From the NCBI GenBank assembly GCA_964472015.1, contig CAYYIP010000025.1:1-25376 (forward strand): DNA of 25,376 nt, given 5' to 3'. The notes below the pieces were generated by a model. It saw only the letters and a list, made by a program, of their open reading frames with translations. It ran no database searches and had not been told where the DNA came from. Positions within the stretch are counted from its first letter, which is position 1; each line of letters starts with the position of its first letter. Origin of the DNA: JAAYTD01 sp964472015 (GTDB taxonomy: Bacteria > Bacteroidota > Ignavibacteria > Kapaibacteriales > UBA2268). The position numbers were made by a program, and so were the translations under genes. Below, in pieces: positions 1 through 8,621 of the stretch.

Positions 1-76
1 AAAAATAAACTATACATATAACTATTAATAAACTAATTGACTTATATACATCATAATCTTAATTACTAAAAAATAG

Positions 77-712
77 CTAAAAAAATACGATTTTGCAAAC
101 AACTCGGCCTATTATTTTTGCATCGTCTTTATTTATTATTTGGCCTAGTTCGGGCATCGTAATATTATCATTATAAATTGTACCTATATATAAATTTTTT
201 TGATATACAAAAATAACTTTACAATTGTTTTCTATTTTATTTGATACTCCTATTGTACTACCTTGCGGGATACCAAATATTTCTAAACTTGTACAATATG
301 ATTGAATAGAAAATATATTCATTCCATCAAATATATGTTCTATTTTAGCATTTACTTTTTGAGTAGACACAAATCCTTTTCTATCATCTACAACTGCATT
401 TGCAAACATATATTTCTCACTAGTTTTATTATAGTAAACATTATATTTTTCTTTAAGCAAGTTAAATGTTTTCTCGTCTTTTATTGGCGAACCTTTACCA
501 GTTACAAAGTAATCTATATTAATACCTGCACGTTCTTCTAATTTATTTATAAATGCTTCCGGCATTATACTTTTTCTAAAATATGTAAAAAATAAGTTTA
601 CTGTTAAATTAGTAAGTTCTGCAAACCTTCGTATTGATCCGAATTCTTTTCGAATAAAATCTTTCAATTTAATTGAAGTTATTGGCTGTTTAGTTGCTTT
701 TGTATTTTTCAT
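77..712 (-). CDS. CI-like phage repressor (HTH plus S24-like domain)
   Basis: This 211-residue protein is a probable DNA-binding repressor of lytic genes. Residues about 14-74 look like a phage-repressor helix-turn-helix of the XRE/CI type: a helical core (KLKDFIRKEFGSIRRFAEL) ends in GINIDYFVTGKGSP, the typical close of such domains. Residues about 130-211 resemble the LexA/CI S24 beta domain (SLEIFGIPQGSTIGV, then IIGRVVCKIVFF). Ser142 lies near the expected nucleophile position, but the usual lysine-bearing strand reads NLYIGTIY and I see no clear catalytic lysine, so self-cleavage is doubtful and the domain may serve only for dimerisation. The stop is TAG. The leader has no Shine-Dalgarno site, and a Bacteroidetes-type promoter lies just upstream among operator-like repeats. 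Assignment as a repressor is firm; its targets are inferred. Confidence 0.8.
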   Translation of the reverse strand: MKNTKATKQPITSIKLKDFIRKEFGSIRRFAELTNLTVNLFFTYFRKSIMPEAFINKLEERAGINIDYFVTGKGSPIKDEKTFNLLKEKYNVYYNKTSEKYMFANAVVDDRKGFVSTQKVNAKIEHIFDGMNIFSIQSYCTSLEIFGIPQGSTIGVSNKIENNCKVIFVYQKNLYIGTIYNDNITMPELGQIINKDDAKIIGRVVCKIVFF

Positions 713-729
713 AGTAAGTATTAGTTAAT

Positions 730-750
730 TTTTAGTTGTTTTGTTTAATA
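730..750. repeat. Operator-like repeat, degenerate inverted copy 3
   Basis: Read on the plus strand, this stretch matches the reverse complement of the other two copies: TTTTAGTT, then GT in place of A, then TTTGTTTA, then A-TA. It covers the expected transcription start of the repressor gene. A further TTAGTT half-site lies at 721-726. The single-base indel and one substitution suggest a weaker or different-affinity site. Confidence 0.45.
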
Positions 751-782
751 CAAAATTAATAAAAATATTCTTTATACACAAA
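751..782 (-). promoter_or_regulatory. Bacteroidetes-type promoter of the repressor gene
   Basis: Read on the minus strand, positions 758-751 spell TAATTTTG, an exact match to the Bacteroidetes -7 element TAnnTTTG. Positions 782-779 spell TTTG, the -33 element, with a spacer of 20 bp, inside the known 19-21 bp range. The repressor start codon at 712 lies about 39 bp downstream of the -7 box. The -33 element falls inside one operator-like repeat and the -7 element abuts another, which suggests autoregulation. Confidence 0.6.
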
Positions 783-805
783 TTTTACTAAACAAATAAC
801 TAAAA
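778..805. repeat. Operator-like repeat, copy 1
   Basis: This 28-bp unit is identical to the unit at 812-839, with starts 34 bp apart. On the minus strand its core is TTTAGT-TATTTG-TTTAGT, two direct TTTAGT half-sites 12 bp apart. It covers the -33 box of the repressor promoter. Binding by the neighbouring repressor is an inference. Confidence 0.6.
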
Positions 806-811
806 AAATAT

Positions 812-839
812 ACAAATTTTACTAAACAAATAACTAAAA
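812..839. repeat. Operator-like repeat, copy 2
   Basis: This is a perfect 28-bp direct copy of 778-805, located upstream of the repressor promoter and 21 bp beyond the stop codon of the tape measure gene at 861. The same TTTAGT half-sites are present. Confidence 0.6.
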
Positions 840-860
840 TAGTACATATATTTGTACATA

Positions 861-3800
861 TTAATAATTGCGTGTATTGTTACTTAATTGTGTTCGTTTC
901 ATTGTTAGTAATAAATCTTGGCCTTTTATTGTTGTTGTAAGGTTTAGATTACTTATTGTTTTTTGTAAAGCAATAAAACTGTTATTTAATTTTTCATTTT
1001 GTAAAGTAGTAATATCATTAACTAACATTCTTAATTGATCATCTCTAAATATCCATTCTTTATTACTCCCTCCTAGTTTAGACGCATCTCCAACAACTGC
1101 AAGTGTTGCATTATCTATTCTGCCACCTGTTGAGAAACTTAATAATTTAGAAGTTACTGAGCTTAAAATTGTTTTAATAATTGCTTCCATTGCTAATTTT
1201 GATGCTCCTATTAATGCCGCTGCAACGGCGGGGTTACCACCTGATAAACTTGCAATTTTAGTTATATTTGCTTGACTAAATACGAACGCGTTTACTGCGG
1301 CAGTAGCTAATTGAGATAAAAATTCTGCTAATGTTTTTAAGATTAATTTTAATCCATCTTTTAATGATGTAATACTGTCTTCGTTTACTATCATCGATTG
1401 AAATATATTTGCAAAATTAGATATTAAACTGTCTGATGTAAATGCAAGGATATCATTATTTAAACTTAAAACTTCGTTGACTTCACCAAGTTTTGCATCT
1501 AATAGCTTAATGTCTTTATCAATTTGTTTTATTTGGCTTTCAATAGAAAAGTTTAATAACTCGCTATTAGCTTCATCTTTTCTTTTTTCTTGTAATTCAG
1601 CTATATATTTTTGATACTCTTTTATTTGGTTTTGTAAAAATTCCTTTTCTTTTGCTGCACGTTCCTTATTAGCTTGGGTCTCTATATTCTTTAATTGATT
1701 TTGATGCATACGTTCTAATGCTTGTTCTTTTAATCTTGCTTCTTCTTGTCTCTTTTCTTTTTTGCGTTGATATTCTGCTTCAATTTCTTGTTTCTTTTCT
1801 TGATATTGTTTTTCTCTAGCGGTTAATTTTTCTTTTTTGTTATATTGTTCATCTAATTTATCCAATTCGTTTTGTAATGCCGTGTCTATATCTGCAATAT
1901 CAAATTCTAAACTTATTTTAATATTATCTTGAAGATTTCTATTTATAGCATCTGCATAGCTTCGTAATACTTCTTGTTGTTTTTCTAAAATCTTATTTAA
2001 ATCATCATTTATTTGTTTATTTTGATTTTCATAGTATTGTTTTTGTTTTTCGTATATCTCTTTATCTATATTCATAATCTTTTGCGTATAATTCATATAT
2101 TCCTTTTCTTTTTCTCTCAACTGGTTTTTATATTCTATAATAGTAAACTCATTTAATCCCGGTTTTGCTAATGATTTGTTTATTTCTTTTATATCATCTT
2201 GCAAAGTATCCATTATGGTTTGCAATATACTTTTTATATTATTTTTAGATTGATTTAAAGTTTCTGGGTCAGCTTCTAAAACAAAATTAATACGTTGTTC
2301 TTCTAAATCTAATTTAGATAACAATTCTTCAAATTTAGTTATATTTAATTGTTCTTCTAAGTCTATAATTTCAATTTGTTTTTCATTTATATTTTTTATT
2401 AAATCTGTAATATATTTTGTAGCTTCGTTTTTAGCTTTTTCGCCTTCATCTTTATTAAAAGTAATCCCAAACTCAAAAACTTCGCTTTCTTTTAAGTTTT
2501 CTAAATCATTTTTTATTTGATATAGTTCTTTTGCTTTTGCTAATTCTTTATTAAAAAACTCTAATTCTTTTAATGACATTTGCAAAGCATCATAATCTGT
2601 TGCTTTTCTTTTTTCGCTTATAATACTTCTATTATTTGCTATATGATATAAGTTTAATTGTATTTCGTGGCTTTCTTTCATTAAATTTAATTCGTCTTTA
2701 ATCAATTCATATTTTGTTTTAGCTTTTTGTGTTGCTTGGTCTGTTTTTCTATTATGTTTATCTAATTCATCGGACTGGTCTTTAATAAGATCATTTACAA
2801 ATTGTTCAGCTTCACCACGAAAACCTATTTGTTCAGTAACTGCTTGTAATTCAGGAACTAATTTTTTATAAGTGTTTATACTTGACTTATATAATTCTAA
2901 ATTCTTTTGTTGTTCTATCCCTTTTGCTTTTTCTAATTTTGTTATTATTTCTGTTTCTTTTTTTATAAAATCGTCTGGTCTAAATTCATACATTTTTGCT
3001 ATTTGTCTCATTTTAGCTACCGCCGCAGTAAGTTCCGATTTAATTTCTGCTTGTCTTTTCTTTTCTTTATCGCTTTGTGCCATAAATTCCTTTGTTATTT
3101 CTTGCCTCATATCTAGTTCTTTTTGTGTTTCATAGTTTACTGTTTTTTGTTGTTTTACAATCTTTTTAATTTCTTCCGGGGACTTACTTAAAGTTTTAGC
3201 TATTTCATTATACATATCATCCGTTGCCATCCCTTCCTTTTCCATATGAGCAAGTGAATTTATAAATGTTTCTTCTTGGTTTTTTATAATTTGATGTGTT
3301 TTATAATATGTTTCTTCTAGTTCTGTTGTATCAAGTCCTTTCATTTTACGCTGTGCTATCTGTTTTTGTAATTGTTTAAGATTATTGGTATTATCTAAAT
3401 ATATTTCACCTTCCTTTGCTAATACTTTTTGCATCTCTAATTGATTTTTACGTAACTCTTCGGAACTTAATTTATATTGTTTATCTGCTGCTTTATCAAT
3501 TTTATCTTCTAATAATTCATAGCTTGTAATTAAATTTCCGTTCTCGTCTTTTACTACATCTACAACTTTTACTGCTTCCGGTGCAATTTTCGCAATCCTT
3601 TCGGCGATTTTAGCTTTTTCTATTGCAGTACCTGCATTTTTGAAGTCATCAACAAGTTCACCAACTTTTCCAAATGTATCAACATTTGATTTAGAAACTA
3701 AACTTTCTTGTATAAGATCACCAACTTTATTTTTCGTAGCTTCGTTTCTTATTTTTGCATACATTGATCTTACTGCTTCAACAGTCATTTCTGTTTCGTT

Positions 3801-6659
3801 TGCAATTTTTGCTACCTCTTCATCACTTAAAACACCGCTGTCTTTTTCTGTTTGTTTACTATATACATCTTTTAATTTTGTTTGCAATAACAATTGTTTC
3901 TGTTCTTCTAATTTTTTTAATTCTGCAATTTTAGAGTTTGCCATAGTATCCACATTCTTTAAGAATTCATTTTTTTCTTGTGCTGACATTTTTTGCCATT
4001 TTTCACTGCTCATAACTTCCTTTATTAAATCCTCTTTTGCTTTTGCTACACTAGCGGAATTTTTTGCACCTTCTAAAGCCTCAACGTTTGATTTTATTAT
4101 TTGTTGTTGTGTAAATTCCTTGTATGCTGCATATATACCTGCTCCCATTGTAGACAAGTTCGTCGATAATGCAATATTCCCTGCTGTTTCCCAAAATCCC
4201 GGGGTTAACATTTCTTTCATTTTTTCTTCTGCTTCATCAAATTTATTTGTTTCGATCTCGATTTCTAACTTAATAGCTTCACTAGTTAAAATATTGCCTT
4301 GGCTTTTTAATCTTGCCAATTCTACGGCACTGCTTTGTGCAGCAGTCTTTAAGTTTTTTAATCCAACTGCAAATGAATTAGCTCCTAATCTTGCATCAGG
4401 GAATTGTTTATTTAATTCTTTTTGTGCTTTTGCAAATTCACGTTCTTGGTCTGCTGTCCTTACTGCAACTTTTCCCAAATTTTCATATTTCTTTATTAAA
4501 TTTTGTGTATTTTCGATTTGTTTTTGTTTTTCTTGGTTATTCTTTTGCATCTCCTTATTAGCTTTCAAATTCTCCATATTTATTTTTTTTTGTTCAGCTG
4601 CTGTTTTATATAATGTTTTATATAAAATTACTGCTGCTGTAACTGCGGCAGTAATACCTAATGCTATCCATCCAATCGGCCCCTTTGATGCTTTCATTAC
4701 TATATTCATTATTTTTTGTGCCGCGGTCGTTTTCATAATACTAGTTCTTAATTTACTTAATCCAGGAAGTGTTTTGTCTTTTATATTGCTTGTAAAACTT
4801 CCTAATCCTTTATCTTTGTCTGTTAAACTTTGGAATATAGAGACTGCTCCTGATATTCCTGTTATTGTAGGAGTTAAACTTTCTAATATTTTTACGCCTG
4901 CCATTCCTGCCTCTCCTAACGGTCCGGTAATATCAACTAAATTTACAAATAAAGTATCTATTTTAGATTTCAATAACTCGGCTCTTTTTTCTATTGTTCC
5001 ACTCATTGTTTCAAATGCGTCCTCTGTTGCTCCACTACTATCACTAACACCGTCTAACATTTCTTCTAAGTTACTTATATCTTTTGTTAATGTGTTAAAC
5101 GCTGCACTTGCTTGTATAGATCCAAATGCCTGTGTTGCACTTAATCCTGCTGTTTCAAATGCTCGTTTCATATCTGCTAGTGCTCCTATTAAATTTCCGC
5201 CTCTTACTTTTGCTCCCAAATCTTCAACAGTTATTCCTATTCCATTAAGTGCGTTTGCTATTTCTGCGCTTGGTTTTTGCATCTCAACAAATAATTGATT
5301 AAGTTTTGTTGTTGCTTGTGTTGTAGGGATACCGTTGGCTGTCATTAATGCAAGTGCTGCACCTATGTTTTCCAAATTTACACCAAAACTTGCGGCGGTC
5401 GGTACTACGTATGATAAACTGCTTGATAATTCTGCAATTGAAGTTTTACCAAAGTTTACAGTTTGAAATAATATATCGCTAAATTCTTTTGATTTAGATG
5501 CTTCAACACCGTATGCGTTTACAAGGGATGATAATATATTTACTGTATTTAGAACGTCTTCACCACCACCAATAGCTAATTTTGCAGAGCTGTCAATAAA
5601 TGCCTCTATATCTTTTTGTGTTGCTTTGATGCCTGCACTTAATGCCTCATAAGTAGCTACTTGTAAAGCTTCGGCTGTAATAGGTATTTTTTTACTCATT
5701 GCTAGACTTAAATCCCTAAATGCTTCTGCGTTATTTTTTGCTTCACCTCCTAAGGTCTTTATTTTTGCAGTTGCAGTATCTAAACCAATAAATGGCTCGG
5801 TCATTGCTTTAAGAGAAGTCGTTAAACTTTGAATGCCTTGGGTTACGAAACCAATATTAGAAAAAGCGCTTGTTAAATTAGAAAACTTTGTATTTAAATC
5901 CATTTTTGACACACTTTTTTGTAAGTCGTTTATTTCTTTTTCTGTCTCATTAATTGAACTTGCCATTTTCTTATATGCATCGCTTCCTTCTTTACCTGTT
6001 GCTTTCATTAATGTTGCGCTTTTCTTTTGTGCATCTATTAAATTATTTAATGTTTTTAATGAAATATCATATTCTTTTGCAATTTTTTCTGCCTCTTCAC
6101 CTGCTTTTAAGTCTCCTAATACATTAATTATTTTATCTAAATCTTTTATTAAGTTATTAAAATCATCTTCTGGCATCAAACTCTGTAATTGTTTAAGATT
6201 AGTAAACTCAATTTCTTTTAATTGATTTAATCCACTTAAACTTTGATCTATTCCTTTTATCAAATCGTTTGTATCTATTTCTAATTTAAGAGTATTTAAA
6301 TAATTTTCTAGGTTCTTTATTTCGTCTATATCTACATTAATGCCAACATTAAGATCTTTGAACTCTTTAAGTTTACTATATGTAGAAATTAATTGCTGTT
6401 CAAGTTTAGCATATTCCACTGTACCCGCTTGACTATTTAATGCTAATTTCTTTAATGCGTTTTCTTGTTCCTTTTGTAAATCTTTTAATGTTTGATATAG
6501 ACTTGTAAAACTGTTAGCATTTTGTTTTACATCATAATCAAGTCTTATTTTTGGGTTAAGTTTTTCTAATTCCTTATTAACTTGATTAGCATAGTTATAG
6601 ACATCTTTAAGATCTCCCTTTGCTTTTAGTAATACATCTAAATATATTGAGTAATTCAT
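861..6659 (-). CDS. Phage tail tape measure protein (TP901 family core)
   Basis: This 1932-residue protein should set tail length and occupy the tail lumen. The N-terminal 260 residues are coiled coil. Residues about 280-600 match the TP901 tape-measure core, with the order FIGLDTATAKIKTLGG, SLAMSKKIPITAEALQVATYEALSAG, GKTSIAELSSSL and MTANGIPTTQATTKL. A hydrophobic segment lies near residues 660-685 (IALGITAAVTAAVILYKTLY). Lys/Glu/Gln-rich coiled coil runs from about 690 to 1740. A hydrophobic Ala-rich stretch and FSTGGRIDNATLAVVGDASK close the protein, the usual C-terminal layout. The start is supported by AGGAAG at 6668-6673, 8 nt upstream. No peptidase or lysozyme motif was found. The gene is on the opposite strand from the other tail genes, which is unusual because tape measure genes normally follow the tail tube and chaperone genes. 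Confidence 0.93.
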   Translation of the reverse strand: MNYSIYLDVLLKAKGDLKDVYNYANQVNKELEKLNPKIRLDYDVKQNANSFTSLYQTLKDLQKEQENALKKLALNSQAGTVEYAKLEQQLISTYSKLKEFKDLNVGINVDIDEIKNLENYLNTLKLEIDTNDLIKGIDQSLSGLNQLKEIEFTNLKQLQSLMPEDDFNNLIKDLDKIINVLGDLKAGEEAEKIAKEYDISLKTLNNLIDAQKKSATLMKATGKEGSDAYKKMASSINETEKEINDLQKSVSKMDLNTKFSNLTSAFSNIGFVTQGIQSLTTSLKAMTEPFIGLDTATAKIKTLGGEAKNNAEAFRDLSLAMSKKIPITAEALQVATYEALSAGIKATQKDIEAFIDSSAKLAIGGGEDVLNTVNILSSLVNAYGVEASKSKEFSDILFQTVNFGKTSIAELSSSLSYVVPTAASFGVNLENIGAALALMTANGIPTTQATTKLNQLFVEMQKPSAEIANALNGIGITVEDLGAKVRGGNLIGALADMKRAFETAGLSATQAFGSIQASAAFNTLTKDISNLEEMLDGVSDSSGATEDAFETMSGTIEKRAELLKSKIDTLFVNLVDITGPLGEAGMAGVKILESLTPTITGISGAVSIFQSLTDKDKGLGSFTSNIKDKTLPGLSKLRTSIMKTTAAQKIMNIVMKASKGPIGWIALGITAAVTAAVILYKTLYKTAAEQKKINMENLKANKEMQKNNQEKQKQIENTQNLIKKYENLGKVAVRTADQEREFAKAQKELNKQFPDARLGANSFAVGLKNLKTAAQSSAVELARLKSQGNILTSEAIKLEIEIETNKFDEAEEKMKEMLTPGFWETAGNIALSTNLSTMGAGIYAAYKEFTQQQIIKSNVEALEGAKNSASVAKAKEDLIKEVMSSEKWQKMSAQEKNEFLKNVDTMANSKIAELKKLEEQKQLLLQTKLKDVYSKQTEKDSGVLSDEEVAKIANETEMTVEAVRSMYAKIRNEATKNKVGDLIQESLVSKSNVDTFGKVGELVDDFKNAGTAIEKAKIAERIAKIAPEAVKVVDVVKDENGNLITSYELLEDKIDKAADKQYKLSSEELRKNQLEMQKVLAKEGEIYLDNTNNLKQLQKQIAQRKMKGLDTTELEETYYKTHQIIKNQEETFINSLAHMEKEGMATDDMYNEIAKTLSKSPEEIKKIVKQQKTVNYETQKELDMRQEITKEFMAQSDKEKKRQAEIKSELTAAVAKMRQIAKMYEFRPDDFIKKETEIITKLEKAKGIEQQKNLELYKSSINTYKKLVPELQAVTEQIGFRGEAEQFVNDLIKDQSDELDKHNRKTDQATQKAKTKYELIKDELNLMKESHEIQLNLYHIANNRSIISEKRKATDYDALQMSLKELEFFNKELAKAKELYQIKNDLENLKESEVFEFGITFNKDEGEKAKNEATKYITDLIKNINEKQIEIIDLEEQLNITKFEELLSKLDLEEQRINFVLEADPETLNQSKNNIKSILQTIMDTLQDDIKEINKSLAKPGLNEFTIIEYKNQLREKEKEYMNYTQKIMNIDKEIYEKQKQYYENQNKQINDDLNKILEKQQEVLRSYADAINRNLQDNIKISLEFDIADIDTALQNELDKLDEQYNKKEKLTAREKQYQEKKQEIEAEYQRKKEKRQEEARLKEQALERMHQNQLKNIETQANKERAAKEKEFLQNQIKEYQKYIAELQEKRKDEANSELLNFSIESQIKQIDKDIKLLDAKLGEVNEVLSLNNDILAFTSDSLISNFANIFQSMIVNEDSITSLKDGLKLILKTLAEFLSQLATAAVNAFVFSQANITKIASLSGGNPAVAAALIGASKLAMEAIIKTILSSVTSKLLSFSTGGRIDNATLAVVGDASKLGGSNKEWIFRDDQLRMLVNDITTLQNEKLNNSFIALQKTISNLNLTTTIKGQDLLLTMKRTQLSNNTRNY

Positions 6660-6771
6660 TTTTTCAGCTTCCTATTTATATTATTTTTATATTTTTTCTT
6701 TATTTTAAGTTATTATAATTATTTTATTATGTACTTTTGTATATGTATAACATTAATTCATTTTTTGTATT
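6660..6771. promoter_or_regulatory. Divergent intergenic region with candidate promoter for the gpG-like gene
   Basis: This 112-bp spacer separates the tape measure gene (minus) from the gpG-like gene (plus). On the plus strand, 6732-6739 reads TACTTTTG, matching TAnnTTTG, 33 bp before the start codon at 6772. No good -33 TTTG is present at the right distance. No TAnnTTTG match was found on the minus strand, where the tape measure gene has only a Shine-Dalgarno site. Confidence 0.35.
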
Positions 6772-7251
6772 ATGGAATTAAATGATCAATTAGATAATTT
6801 TATAAAGTATATTCATACTCAAATAGATACTTATCCACAAAATATTTCTCAACAACGTATTAAAGCAATAGAAGAACTTATTCTTTCAGAGATAGACAAA
6901 AATTTACTTTCATACGGTCGTTGGGATGGCGTTGGTACAGGTCTTTTTAGTTATGGCAACCAACGTTGGTCGCCTTTATCAATAAACACAGTTAAAAGTT
7001 ATATAAGTAAGGGTTATAAAAACTTTTTACCAACTTTAAGACGTACTGGTCATTTAATACGTCAAACGTCTGCTCAACATCGTGGCAATTTAAGGTTCGA
7101 AATTGGTTCAAATGCTCCTTATGCTCGAGATTTACAAGAAGGTACTTATAAAATGCCTCCGCGTCCGTTCATTGTTTTAAGTCCTGAAGCTATTACTAAA
7201 ATAAATAATATTATTTTTGAAGGTTTATTAAAAGAACGGTTAATTACGTAA
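6772..7251 (+). CDS. Mu gpG-like virion morphogenesis protein
   Basis: The 159-residue product resembles the phage virion morphogenesis family of Mu gpG, which acts in head-tail completion. Signature elements are in order: GRWDGVG (49-55) and RWSPLSINTVKSYISKGY (65-82), LRRTGHL (89-95), SNAPYARDLQEGT (113-125) and MPPRPFI (128-134), followed by a short helix. The start has no Shine-Dalgarno site. The gene stands alone on the plus strand between two minus-strand genes, and its last 12 bp overlap the 3' end of muF in the convergent orientation. Minus-strand transcripts running on towards the tape measure gene would be antisense to it. In Mu the equivalent gene follows the F gene on the same strand, so the orientation here is odd. 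Family call is strong; exact role (tail completion versus head-tail joining) is less certain. Confidence 0.85.
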   Translation: MELNDQLDNFIKYIHTQIDTYPQNISQQRIKAIEELILSEIDKNLLSYGRWDGVGTGLFSYGNQRWSPLSINTVKSYISKGYKNFLPTLRRTGHLIRQTSAQHRGNLRFEIGSNAPYARDLQEGTYKMPPRPFIVLSPEAITKINNIIFEGLLKERLIT

Positions 7252-8619
7252 CTTAATATAATACACATTTCCGCGTTGTATTATATCGAACGCATAAAAT
7301 TCGCTATTAGCATCTAATAAGACTGTTCTATTACTTACATTTTTTGGTAAGTATTTAGTACCACGTTTTAAATAAAATTCGAAAAAGATTTTTATATACT
7401 CTTCTTGATTATACAAGTCTTCCGTTTTATATGTAGTAAATACTATTTTACTATAAGCATACTTTTTATCGTATGATAATTCTAAATATGCTGGAAATTT
7501 TATTGACTTAAAATTATTAAGTAAATTTTTTATGTATGTAGGAAGTTTTGTATCATTTATATAACTTTCACCATAATATAAAACTGTATTTTCTAATAAT
7601 TGATTAACCACACTCCCTTTGAAATACTTTTGTATATCTTTATGTTGTTTTTCTATATCTTTTATATTTACTGTTGTTGGTAGTTTATCTTTTCTTAAAT
7701 ATCTATTTATGTTTTTTATATTGTCTTCCTTTGTTTCCTCTTTTATTTTATTAGGTACTTTTTCTACTTCATTTTTGAAATTTTGTGTAGTTTTATCATT
7801 CAATTTATTATAATCGTATTTGTCAAATCCTAAATCTCTTTCTATTACATTTTTTTCAATAATTTTTTTTAAATTAATATCATATTTAGCAAGTTCAGGA
7901 ATATAATTTGATGCTATTTGTATCGGATGGCTTTGTTTTTCGTTTTTAATAATATATTTGCTACCGTCTTCAACTCTTAAATTTAGTCTTTGAATATCAT
8001 TTGAGTTTAATGGTACTACCCAACAATCGCAATTAAAAGCGGAAGGTGGATAAATAGTATTCCAAATAGGGTCATCATACGGATATACTCTATTAGCATA
8101 AATAGCGTGTTCATCTCGTTTAGTAACTCTATCAACTTGCATATATTGCCAATATACATTTCCAGTTATTTCGGCTGTTTCTTGCATACTATCATAACGG
8201 CCATTAGAATAACTTACATTCGCATTTGTTTTATAAATTGTAGTTAATCTATGTGGTGGCAATTCTCCTTTCCCATCAGCTGTTAACCATCCACTTTTTT
8301 GCATCTCTTTTGTTAAGTTTGCTTTAAATTCTTGTAGTGCAGTCCCGTCTTTTTTGCTTTTAATTAAATGGTTCAATATAGTTTGTAATAGGTCAGCGTT
8401 TGTAACATTTGCAACTGTAAAGATTTTTTTATATTCTGCACTTGTTAAAGTATCCCAATTTCCTATTATTTTTATATTTTTCTTTTTATCATTAAGATAT
8501 TTTATTGCTTGTTCCGGTGGCAATTTGTAAATATCATTAAAAATATCTTTTGTGTTTTTTCGTCTGCTCTTTTGAAATAAGAATTTAGCAAACTCTTTTA
8601 ATTTATTATCTTTTTTCAT
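7240..8619 (-). CDS. Mu F-like head morphogenesis protein with an extra C-terminal domain
   Basis: This 459-residue minor head protein carries the Mu F domain at residues about 60-205: PPHRLTTIYKTNANVSYSNGRY (121-142), a YWQYMQVDRVTKRDEH stretch (156-171), then YDDPIWNTIYPPSAFNCDC with D182, D183, C197 and C199. Such proteins bind the portal and are packaged in the head. After a charged linker (about 250-310) the chain continues with a separate alpha/beta domain of about 150 residues (310-459) that the Mu F fold does not explain. It ends in two predicted strands (FYAFDIIQRGN, VYYIKLRN). In many phages this position carries a variable toxin or nuclease domain (the MuF polymorphic toxins and PBECR-type nucleases), but I recognise no catalytic motif here. 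The start lies 2 bp downstream of the portal stop codon, so the two are almost certainly co-transcribed. Confidence 0.88.
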   Translation of the reverse strand: MKKDNKLKEFAKFLFQKSRRKNTKDIFNDIYKLPPEQAIKYLNDKKKNIKIIGNWDTLTSAEYKKIFTVANVTNADLLQTILNHLIKSKKDGTALQEFKANLTKEMQKSGWLTADGKGELPPHRLTTIYKTNANVSYSNGRYDSMQETAEITGNVYWQYMQVDRVTKRDEHAIYANRVYPYDDPIWNTIYPPSAFNCDCWVVPLNSNDIQRLNLRVEDGSKYIIKNEKQSHPIQIASNYIPELAKYDINLKKIIEKNVIERDLGFDKYDYNKLNDKTTQNFKNEVEKVPNKIKEETKEDNIKNINRYLRKDKLPTTVNIKDIEKQHKDIQKYFKGSVVNQLLENTVLYYGESYINDTKLPTYIKNLLNNFKSIKFPAYLELSYDKKYAYSKIVFTTYKTEDLYNQEEYIKIFFEFYLKRGTKYLPKNVSNRTVLLDANSEFYAFDIIQRGNVYYIKLRN

Positions 8620-8621
8620 TT

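Noticed and set aside
302..541. Plus-strand open frame opposite the repressor gene
   Set aside because: Phe/Ile-rich shadow of an AT-rich gene with no ribosome site or promoter; the minus-strand HTH protein explains the region.
778..839. Short regular repeats that could hint at a CRISPR array
   Set aside because: Only two direct copies with a 6-bp gap between them and one degenerate inverted copy; no spacers and no cas genes. Location fits operators.
841..861. Plus-strand TATATTTG (847-854) as a promoter between the tape measure and repressor genes
   Set aside because: It has no -33 element at the right distance and would read only antisense into the tape measure gene; likely a chance match in AT-rich DNA.
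3640..5298. A 552-codon open frame on the plus strand opposite the tape measure gene
   Set aside because: It mirrors the Ala/Lys/Asn-rich coding pattern of the tape measure gene, has no ribosome site, and its product (Ser/Phe/Asn-rich, repetitive) looks like an antisense shadow.
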